Source: CAYTZH01 sp964442285
Lineage (GTDB): Bacteria > Myxococcota_A > UBA9160 > JAFDET01
Direction: 5' to 3'
Length of the DNA stretch: 64,000 bases
Assembly (NCBI GenBank): GCA_964442285.1
Contig: CAYTZH010000024.1
Span: forward strand, 1-64,000
Shown: positions 54,877 to 62,426 of the stretch, in pieces
Layout of the letters: each line of letters opens with the position of its first letter
Numbering within the stretch: position 1 is the stretch's first letter
The notes under the pieces: generated by a model
Told to the model about the DNA's origin: nothing
Seen by the model: the letters and a program-made list of their open reading frames with translations, nothing else
Databases searched by the model: none
Made by a program: the position numbers and the translations under genes

Positions 54877-57800
54877 CTACGCCTCCAGGAGTCCCAGCAG
54901 ATCCTCGCGGGTGAGGCGCGCCGCCGCCTCGGCGCCGCCCAGGGCCACGTCGGCCAGCTCGCGCTTGCGCTGCTGCAGGGCCAGGATGCGCTCCTCGACG
55001 GTGGCTTCCGCCACCATCCGGTAGACCAGGACCGGCCGATCCTGGCCGATCCGGTGCGCCCGGTCGGCCGCCTGGTCCTCCACGGCGGGGTTCCACCAGA
55101 GGTCCATCAGGAAGACGTGGTCGGCGGCCGTGAGGTTCAAGCCGGTGCCGCCGGCGCGCAGGCTCACCAGCAGGACGGGCGGGCCATCCTCGGCCTGGAA
55201 GGCGGAGACCACCCCGGCGCGGTCGCGGGTGGCACCGTCCAGGCGCGAGAACGGGATCTCCGCCCCGGCCAGGGCCGGCTCGATGCGGTCGAGGAGGCTC
55301 GTCCACTGGGAGAAGACCAGGGCCTTGTGGCCGTCGGCCACCACCGTCTCGAGCTCCTCGCGCAGCAGCTCCACCTTGGCGCTCGGGCCCGTCCAGTCCG
55401 CGTGGCCCGGCAGCAGGCCCGGGTGGCAGGCGGCCTGGCGCAGGCGCAGCAGGGCCTCGAGCGCCGCCATCACGTCGCCCCGGCCGGCGCCGAGCTTCTC
55501 GAGCACCTCCGGCACGGTGGCCGCGCGCACCGCGTCGTAGACGGCGCGCTCCTCGTCGCTGAGGGCGCAGTGGAGCACGGCGTCGGTGCGGGGCGGCAGC
55601 TCGGGCGCCACCTCGGCCTTGCGCCGCCGCAGCACGAAGGGGCGGATGCGCCGGCGCAGGTGCTCGGCGGTGGCGGCGTCGCCCGCGGCGATGGGGCGGG
55701 CGTAGCGGGACTCGAAGTCGGCCCGGCCGGCGAGCAGACCGGGGTTGGTGAAGTGGAGCTGGCTCCAGAGCTCCTCCAGGCGGTTCTCCACCGGGGTGCC
55801 CGTGAGGGTCAGCCGGAAGTCCGCCTGCAGGGCGAAGGCGGCCCGGGCCGCCTGGCTGTCCGGGTTCTTGACGTTCTGGGCCTCGTCCAGGACCACCGTG
55901 CCCCAGTGGACCTCGCCGAGCGCCCTCGCGTCGAGACGCAGGATGGCGTAGCTCGTGATCACCACGTCGGCCTCGGGATCGAGGGCCCGGCGCGGGCCGT
56001 GGTAGAGGCAGGCCCGCAGCCCGGGCCGGAAGCGGGCGATCTCGTCGCGCCAGTTGGGCAGCACGCTGGTGGGCGCCACCACGAGGGTGCGGCCGTCCAG
56101 GGCGCAGAGGGCCTGGAGCGTCTTGCCCAGGCCCATGTCGTCGGCGAGGAGTCCGCCCAGGCCCGCCTGGCGCAGGAAGGCCAGCCAGGCCACGCCGCGC
56201 TTCTGATAGGGACGCAGCGTGGCCGTGAGGTCGTCCGGCAGCGCGGGCTCCGGCAGCCCGGCGAAGTCCTCGAGAAGCGCGCGCAGGCGCGCGAAGCCCG
56301 GCGGCGCGGGCTCGCCCAGGTCTTCGCACAGGCCGGCCAGGTCCGGGAGCGCGGCCGCCGGCAGGGCGCCGTCCGGACGCCGCGCCGCCAGCAGGTCGGC
56401 CAGGCGCTGGCCGTGGCGCGCCAGCCAGTCGGCCGGGAGCGGGGCGAAGCCGCCTCCCGCCCCGTGCCCTCCCNNNNNNNNNNNNNNNNNNNNNNNNNNN
56501 NNNNNNNNNNNNNNNNNNNNNNNNNNNNNNNNNNNNNNNNNNNNNNNNNNNNNNNNNNNNNNNNNNNNNNNNNCCTCCCGCCCCGTGCCCTCCCAGAAGG
56601 GGGACGAGGGACTCCCCGGCCCGCCAGGCGGCGACCACGCGGCCGGCGTCGGCGCGCCCGCCGCCCTCTCCGGACTCGAAGCGGACGTCGAAGCCATCGC
56701 CCTCCACGCGCACGCTCGGCACCAGCGGCGCGCGTCGCTCGAAGCCGGCCGGGGCGTCGCCGGCCAGGTCGCCCTTCCAGCCGCGCAGCTTCTCGGCCAG
56801 GGCCACGGCGTCCTCGCCGCGCAGGGTCAGGCGCTTGCCCGGCGCCAGCTCGAGGTCCGCGGCCAGCTCGCGCACGAGCCGGCGCTCGGCGTCCAGGTCG
56901 CGCAGGGGCACCGGGCCGCCCAGGGGCACGAGGCTCCCGGCGTCGATGCGGGCCGTGGGCGGGTCGCCGTACACCAGGGTGGGGAACACCTCCAGGGCGT
57001 CACCCTCGCGGCGGGTCTCGATGCGGACCCGCGGCTTCTCCCGGGTGGTCTCGGGCAGGCGCCGGGTGCGGATGTCGACGTGGATGCGGCGCTGCAGCGA
57101 GGGCAGCACCTCCCCCACCAGCTCCATCACCGCGTCGGGCAGGAAGGTGCGGCCCCGGGGCAGCACCTGCAGCTCGCGGCCGTCGAGGCGCGTCTCGCCC
57201 ACCGGATGCAGGACGTCGCCGCAGAGCGCCGCGCCGTTCAGGAACGACTCGTCCACGGAGGGCACCGGCTCGACCCAGAGCCGGAAGCCCTGGCCCTGGT
57301 CCTCCACGCGCCCCTCGAGCACCACCGGCTCGCCCGAGCAGCGGACGGGCCTGCCGTCGAGGCGGACGTCGGGGCAGCGGGCCAGGCCGGCCAGCAGCCT
57401 GGGAAGGATCCCGTTCGGGATCACCCCGCGCAGGCGGCTCCCGAGCAGCCGCTCCACCTCCACGTCGTCGGGCGTGGCCGAGAAGGCCGGGCCCTCCACC
57501 CGTCCCGAGGCCACGGCCGAGAGGGTGCTGGTCAGCACCCGGGTGCCCGCCTCGGTCTCCACCACCCGCTCCAGGGCCAGGCGGCCCTGGTTCCGCGTGA
57601 GGCGGTAGCTGATGCGGCCGCTGGCGGGGGCGTCGGGGGAGAAGAGGTCTTCTCCGGCCTGCTCGGCTCGACGCAGGGCGATGACGGCGGCGGCCACGTG
57701 GGGGCACGGATCATCGGCGCCGCCGCAGTCGCAGGACCAGTCCTCGTCGTCCGGCGCGAGCACCACCCGCTGGGAGAGCATCCCCTGGCGCTGGGCCACG

Positions 57801-57925
57801 CGCAGGATCAGCTCACCGGCCTCGCGGCGTTCGCCCTGGACCGCGTCGCCCCGGGCCAGCTGCACGCCGCTCGACCAGTTCTGGCGGCTGGCCGCCTCTC
57901 GCACGGCCTCGAAGAGCCCCTCCAT
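54877..57925 (-). CDS. SWIM-SNF2 helicase, split by an assembly gap
   Basis: Over 1000 residues. The N-terminal part has a SWIM zinc finger (WSCDCGGADDPCPHVAAAVIAL). After a linker comes the SNF2 ATPase: LADDMGLGKTLQALCAL (Walker A), VVLDEAQNVKN (motif II), TLTGTPVENRLEELWSQLHF, and the second RecA lobe with VFSQWTSLLDRI and AADRAHRIGQDRPVLVYRM. Such proteins translocate on double-stranded DNA and remodel protein-DNA complexes. A 100-N gap at 56474-56573 sits inside a repeat encoding GGHGA units in the linker, so the gene is probably intact with an uncertain number of repeats. ATG 57925. Confidence 0.88.
56453..56594. repeat. 15-bp repeat (GGHGA) in the helicase linker, interrupted by a gap
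   Basis: The same 21 bp flank both sides of the gap (56453-56473 and 56574-56594). Read in the helicase frame they encode G-G-H-G-A-G-G, which fits 1.4 copies of a 15-bp, five-codon unit. Fifteen is a multiple of three, so copy-number change would only alter linker length. The unit size is inferred from the overlap because the array itself is not assembled. Confidence 0.6.
56474..56573. other. assembly gap, 100 N
   Basis: Exactly 100 N within the helicase gene, flanked on both sides by the same 21-bp GC-rich sequence. Confidence 0.95.
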
Positions 57926-57942
57926 GGGCGGGGAGGGTAGCG

Positions 57943-59445
57943 CTAGGCCCGGGCCTGCTGGAGGATCCGGAGCATCTCGCCCCGGCGCGGGCCCACGTCC
58001 TCCTCGGGCATGTGGGCGTCCCGCGCACGCCACACCGCGATGATGCGGCTCATGACGTCGGGCTTGGAGACGATCGCCAGCGGGGGATCCAGCAGATTGA
58101 AGCTCCGCAGCACCGCCCGCAGCACCACCGGATCCGTGCGCATGGCCGGGAAGAGGCCCTCGGTGAGCACCGAGCGCAGGAAGGCCTTGGGATCCACCGG
58201 CTTGTTCGGGCTGGGGTCGCGTCCGTCGCACGCGTCGCGCTCGCCGCGGCGCTCGCGAGCCATCACGGTGCGCGAGTCCGCGTCCTGCATCCTGGCGGAC
58301 TCGTACCACGGGTCGATCTCCCGGCGCGTGGCGGCGTCGAAGGCCAGACTGCAGGCCGCCGGGTCGTCGGGATGGGCCGTGAAGGCGTCGGCGAGGAGCC
58401 AGGCGTGGACGGCCGCCAGGGAGCAGCCGCGGCCGTACATGGGGTTCGTACACACGGCCGCGTCTCCCACGGGGTGGACGCCCAGCACGACCGGGCGGCC
58501 GGCGCGCACCAGGCGCCGACGGCGGTTGCGCAGGCTCGCCATGGTCCAGACCCGGGTGATGGGCTCGGCGCGCTCCGGCGCGATCCACTCGCGCACCGGG
58601 GGCAGGGCCATGGCCGCGGCCGCGAAGGGCTTCTCGTGAACGACGGCGCGCAGGTCGGCGTCCTCCTTGGAGGCGGCCAGGGTCACCGAGAAGATGCCGG
58701 AGTCGCCGGGAAAGATGGCGTACTTGAGGTAGCCGAGATCCATCCCGACCGGTCCGTCCCGCAGCGGCGACGTGGTGCCCGGGCGCAGGCGATAGAAACG
58801 CGAGCTGTAGAAGATGCCGCAGTCCTCGCTCTCCTCGTCCAGGGGCGGGCCGCCGAGGGGCTCGAGCCAGTGGTGCAACGGCGAGCGACGCCCGCTGGCG
58901 TCCACCACGGCGTCGGCGCGCCAGACCGTGTCGACGCCGTCGTGGGTGCGCACGCGCACGCCGACCACCCGGGGAACCCCGCTGGCCTCGTCGGTCTCGG
59001 CGGCCAGGCCGTCGACCGCCACACCCTCGCGCCACTCGACGCCGGGCTCGGCGGCCACCGCCCGTCGCAGCACCCACTCGAAGGTCACGCGGCGACAGGC
59101 CAGCAGCACCAGCTTCTCGTCGCCGGGCTCGCGCACGTAGCGCTCCGCCATGCCCTCGGGCAGGTGCTCGCCGAAGCGCAGCTCCTCGGCGCCGGCCTCG
59201 CGCAGGGCGTCGAGCACGTCGGGGGCCCGTTCGTCCAGGAGCTGGTGCAGGCGGGCGAGGAAGGCGTGGGAGTGCCAGACCTGGGGCGCACCGCGGCGCT
59301 CCCAGGTGTGGAAGGCCTCCACCGGCGAACTCGGCAGCGGGACCGACTCGCGCTCGATGATCATCACCCGGTGTCCCTGGCGGGCCAGGGCCAGAGCGCT
59401 GCAGAGCCCGGCGACACTGCCGCCGACGACGATGACTTCCTTCAT
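57943..59445 (-). CDS. FAD-dependent monooxygenase-like flavoprotein
   Basis: A 500-residue flavoprotein. VIVVGGSVAGLCSALALARQ at the N-terminus is the Rossmann FAD-binding loop, DAVVDASGRRSPLHHWL the middle DG-type motif, and VLGVHPVGDAAVCTNPMYGRGCSLAAVHAWLLADAF the GD motif that contacts the flavin ribityl chain. It resembles the epoxidase/halogenase-like group of class A monooxygenases rather than aromatic hydroxylases; the WxWxIP halogenase motif is not seen. ATG 59445 overlaps the hydrolase stop (ATGA). It is the third gene of a TetR-headed unit. Confidence 0.82.
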   Translation of the reverse strand: MKEVIVVGGSVAGLCSALALARQGHRVMIIERESVPLPSSPVEAFHTWERRGAPQVWHSHAFLARLHQLLDERAPDVLDALREAGAEELRFGEHLPEGMAERYVREPGDEKLVLLACRRVTFEWVLRRAVAAEPGVEWREGVAVDGLAAETDEASGVPRVVGVRVRTHDGVDTVWRADAVVDASGRRSPLHHWLEPLGGPPLDEESEDCGIFYSSRFYRLRPGTTSPLRDGPVGMDLGYLKYAIFPGDSGIFSVTLAASKEDADLRAVVHEKPFAAAAMALPPVREWIAPERAEPITRVWTMASLRNRRRRLVRAGRPVVLGVHPVGDAAVCTNPMYGRGCSLAAVHAWLLADAFTAHPDDPAACSLAFDAATRREIDPWYESARMQDADSRTVMARERRGERDACDGRDPSPNKPVDPKAFLRSVLTEGLFPAMRTDPVVLRAVLRSFNLLDPPLAIVSKPDVMSRIIAVWRARDAHMPEEDVGPRRGEMLRILQQARA

Positions 59446-60419
59446 GCGAGATCCCCTTTGCGGCGCTTCAGCCAGTCGATGATCAGCTGGTTCAGCTCGT
59501 CGGGGCGCTCCTGCTGGGTCCAGTGACCGCACTTCTCGATCACGTGGCTCTCGAGGTCACTGCACAGGTTGGGCATGCCGGAGGCCAGGGCCGGCGGCAG
59601 GGCGGGATCCCACTCCGCACTCACCATCAGGCAGGGCAGCGAGAGCTTCGCCGTACCCACCTGGGGGTAGTCCTCCCGGTTGCGGTCGATGTTGCGGTAC
59701 CAGTTGATGCCGCCGCGGAAGCCGGTCTTCTCGAAGGCCTCTACGTACACCTCGAGCTCCTCGGGCGTGAGGATCCGATGGCCCGGCGCATCGAACTCGG
59801 GCAGACGCCGGAACGGGTTGGCGTCGAAGCCGTCCGCGGTCTGGGCCCGGGCCATGGCGTCCGTGGGGGGGATCCCGCCGCGCATGAGCTTTTCGAAGAG
59901 TGTGCGCACCTGGCCATCGAGGACGCCCTCGGCGACGCCGGGCTGCTGGAACCAGAGCACGTAGATCCTCTCGTCCCGACCGCCGGCCAGCATGCGCAGC
60001 AACTGGGTCGACGGGAAGGCCACGTAGGGCGTGTTGACGCCAATCACCCCGGCGGTGCGCTCGGGATGCAGTGCGGGCATGGCCCAGGCCACGAAGCCGC
60101 CCCAGTCGTGGCCCACGAAAACGGCCTTGGGCAGCTCCAGGGCGTCGAGCAGGGCGACCATGTCCGCGGTGAGCGCGCGGAGGTCGTAGGCCTCCACCGG
60201 CTCGGGACGCTCGCTCGCGCCGTAGCCGCGCATGTCCGGGGCGATGGCCCGGAAGCCGGCGTCGGAGATCGCGGCGACCTGGTGGCGCCAGGAGTAGGCG
60301 AGCTCGGGAAAGCCGTGGCAGAAGACGACCGGGAGTCCTTCGCCGCGTTCGTGCACGGAGAGGGTGACCCCGGAGGCCAGGGGTAGCCGGCGCGGCAGGG
60401 GCAGGGCGGGGGCGCTCAT
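59442..60419 (-). CDS. alpha/beta hydrolase, epoxide-hydrolase type
   Basis: A 325-residue hydrolase. VVFCHGFPELAYSWRHQ is the oxyanion-hole HGxP motif, VFVGHDWGGFVAW the nucleophile elbow with aspartate (typical of epoxide hydrolases and haloalkane dehalogenases), GGINWYRNIDRN holds the lid tyrosine that activates epoxides, and KCGHWTQQERP the catalytic histidine. It should convert an epoxide to a diol. ATG 60419 overlaps the TetR stop and its own stop overlaps the flavoprotein start, so the three are cotranscribed. Confidence 0.9.
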   Translation of the reverse strand: MSAPALPLPRRLPLASGVTLSVHERGEGLPVVFCHGFPELAYSWRHQVAAISDAGFRAIAPDMRGYGASERPEPVEAYDLRALTADMVALLDALELPKAVFVGHDWGGFVAWAMPALHPERTAGVIGVNTPYVAFPSTQLLRMLAGGRDERIYVLWFQQPGVAEGVLDGQVRTLFEKLMRGGIPPTDAMARAQTADGFDANPFRRLPEFDAPGHRILTPEELEVYVEAFEKTGFRGGINWYRNIDRNREDYPQVGTAKLSLPCLMVSAEWDPALPPALASGMPNLCSDLESHVIEKCGHWTQQERPDELNQLIIDWLKRRKGDLA

Positions 60420-61096
60420 GGGGTCTCCACGGGAGCCGCGGCTCCCGATCGCGGGTTCTCGAGGAGCTGCTTGCTCCGCTGCTTCAGGAAGGCGAGGACG
60501 TCCTCCCGCTCGGTCGGGTCGTCGCGCACGATGCGCGCCACGGCGAGCCCCTGGAGCAGCAGGAAGGTCACACTGCGCAGCCGACGCAGGCGCGGGTCGC
60601 GCGCCGCGGCGTCACCCAGCAGTGTGCTCGTGAGGGCATCGAAACGGCCCTCCAGGGTCACCACCACCGGCTGCAGACGCTCGTGGAGCTCTGGGTCGGT
60701 GCGCGCGGCGACCACGAGCTCGAGCAGGGCATAGGCCGAGGGGTCGGAGAAGTTGCGCCAGATCAGCTCGAGGCCGGCGGAGATCCAGTCGCTGCCCGGG
60801 GGCAGCCCACGCGCCGCCTCGCCGAACTCCCGGATCCGACGTTCCGCCAGGTGCTCGACGGCGGCGGCCACCAGGTCCTGACGGGTGGGAAAATGGTGGA
60901 GCTGGGCACCGCGGGAGACGCCGGCGCGCTGCGCGACCTCGGTGGTCGTGGTGCCCGACCAACCCCGCTCGGCGAGGCACGCGAGGGTCGCATCCAGCAG
61001 TCGCTCCCGGGTCGTGGCGCTACGTTCGGCCTGGGTCCGCCGGGGCCGCGCGCCGTCGGCGCTCGCCGTCGGCCGGCTCGTCGCTTGCCTGGGCAT
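60416..61096 (-). CDS. TetR family transcriptional regulator
   Basis: A 226-residue regulator. RERLLDATLACLAERGWSGTTTTEVAQRAGVSRGAQLHHFPTRQDLVAAA, cited in parts, is a standard TetR helix-turn-helix at residues 28-77, with a helical ligand domain after it. It probably represses both its own operon and the divergent monooxygenase operon through the palindrome at 61123-61144. ATG 61096 lies 7 nt after TACCTA, a possible -10 box whose -35 (TTGATT) overlaps the palindrome. Confidence 0.92.
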   Translation of the reverse strand: MPRQATSRPTASADGARPRRTQAERSATTRERLLDATLACLAERGWSGTTTTEVAQRAGVSRGAQLHHFPTRQDLVAAAVEHLAERRIREFGEAARGLPPGSDWISAGLELIWRNFSDPSAYALLELVVAARTDPELHERLQPVVVTLEGRFDALTSTLLGDAAARDPRLRRLRSVTFLLLQGLAVARIVRDDPTEREDVLAFLKQRSKQLLENPRSGAAAPVETP

Positions 61097-61122
61097 GCTC
61101 GGATAGGTAACTTGCCACAAAG

Positions 61123-61144
61123 AAACAATCAAGACTGATTGTTT
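61123..61144. promoter_or_regulatory. 22-bp palindromic operator in the TetR divergent promoter
   Basis: Perfect 9-bp arms AAACAATCA (61123-61131) and TGATTGTTT (61136-61144) separated by AGAC. It is AT-rich in a GC-rich genome and lies 27 bp upstream of the tetR start and 78 bp upstream of the luciferase-like gene. The right arm read on the minus strand provides TTGATT spaced 17 bp from TACCTA, so binding would block tetR transcription. Confidence 0.85.
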
Positions 61145-61222
61145 ACTGCGCCGACGAGGCCGGCTGGGAAGTCCGCGTGTGAGCGCGGGAAATCCCATCC
61201 GGCCGCAGACCGGGAGACCCCA

Positions 61223-62425
61223 ATGCTGCCCCCGCGCATGCGCTTCGGCGCCTTCATCGCCCCCTTCCACCCGGTGAACGAGAACCCCGGACTGTGTATC
61301 GAGCGCGACCTCCAGCTCGTCGAGCTCATGGACCAGCTCGGCTACGACGAGGCCTGGATCGGCGAGCACCACTCGGCGGGCTACGAAGTCATCGCTTCGC
61401 CCGAGATCTTCATCGCCGTGGCCGCCGAGCGCACCCGCCACATCCGCCTCGGCACCGGCGTCGTCTCCCTGCCCTACCACCACCCGCTCATGCTGGCCGA
61501 CCGCATCAACCAGCTCGACCACATGACGCGCGGCCGTGTCATCTTCGGGATCGGCCCGGGCCAGCTCCCCTCCGACGCCTTCATGATGGGCATCGACGTC
61601 TCGCAGCAGCGGCGGATGATGGCCGAGAGCCTGGAGGTGCTGGTGCCTCTCCTCTCCGGCGAGAAGGTCACCTCCAGGACCGATTGGTTCGAGCTGTGCG
61701 ACGCCCAGCTGCAGATGGCGCCCTTCACGCGGCCCCACGTGGAGATGGCGGCGGCGGCGAGCTTCTCGCCCGCGGGACCGGTGGCGGCCGGCCGTTACGG
61801 CATCGGCATGCTCAACGTGGCCGCCACCAGCGAGCAGGGGTTCCAGGCCATCGCCCATCACTGGGACACCTGCGAGCAGGCCGCCAAGCAAAACGACCAG
61901 CGCGTCGAGCGCTCCCAGTGGCGGCTGGTGGGCCCCATGCACGTGGCCGAGACCCGCGAGCAGGCCCTGGAGGACGTCCGCCACGGCATCCTCGACTTCC
62001 TGCACTACTTCCAGGAGATCCTGCCCACCCCGCTCACCGCCGCCAGCACCGTGGAGGAAGCGGTGGAGGGCCTGCGTCGGATCGGGATCGCCACCATCGG
62101 CACCCCCGAGGACGCCGTGGAGCAGATCGAGCGGCTGCAGAAGCAGTCGGGCGGCTTCGGCGCCTTCCTCTTCCTGGACCACAACTGGGCGCCCTGGGAC
62201 CGCAAGCAGCGCAGCTACGAGCTCTTCGCCCGCTACGTGATGCCGCGCTTCCAGCAGGGCAACGATCGCCGTATCGCCAGCCTGGCCTGGGCCAAGGGCA
62301 ACAAGGCCACCTTCATCGGCGCGCTCATGGGCGCCATCGGCAGCGAGATCCAGCGCCACACCCAGGAGCAGCAGGCCCGCAAGCAGGCCGACACCGACGG
62401 CAGCGGGGAGGGCGGCGCGAGCTGA
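61223..62425 (+). CDS. luciferase-like monooxygenase resembling limonene 1,2-monooxygenase
   Basis: A 400-residue LLM-class flavin monooxygenase. MRFGAFIAPFHPVNENPGLCIERDLQLVELMDQLGYDEAWIGEHHS, cited in parts, RLGTGVVSLPYHHPLMLADRI and LDHMTRGRVIFGIGPGQLPSDAFMMGID closely resemble LimB of Rhodococcus, which epoxidises limonene using FMNH2. The adjacent epoxide-hydrolase-like gene under the same regulator fits an epoxidation-then-hydrolysis route. Start ATG 61223 with GGGAGA 6 nt upstream. The actual substrate could be another terpene, alkene or alkane. The kinase gene follows after 1 nt. Confidence 0.87.
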   Translation: MLPPRMRFGAFIAPFHPVNENPGLCIERDLQLVELMDQLGYDEAWIGEHHSAGYEVIASPEIFIAVAAERTRHIRLGTGVVSLPYHHPLMLADRINQLDHMTRGRVIFGIGPGQLPSDAFMMGIDVSQQRRMMAESLEVLVPLLSGEKVTSRTDWFELCDAQLQMAPFTRPHVEMAAAASFSPAGPVAAGRYGIGMLNVAATSEQGFQAIAHHWDTCEQAAKQNDQRVERSQWRLVGPMHVAETREQALEDVRHGILDFLHYFQEILPTPLTAASTVEEAVEGLRRIGIATIGTPEDAVEQIERLQKQSGGFGAFLFLDHNWAPWDRKQRSYELFARYVMPRFQQGNDRRIASLAWAKGNKATFIGALMGAIGSEIQRHTQEQQARKQADTDGSGEGGAS

Positions 62426-62426
62426 C

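Noticed and set aside
50594..59077. A single minus-strand open frame of more than 2800 codons
   Set aside because: It reads through an N gap and through other genes in the wrong frame; the protein is Arg/Gly/Ala-rich with no domain order. The true genes in this stretch are the SNF2 helicase N-terminal part and the 92-residue membrane protein.
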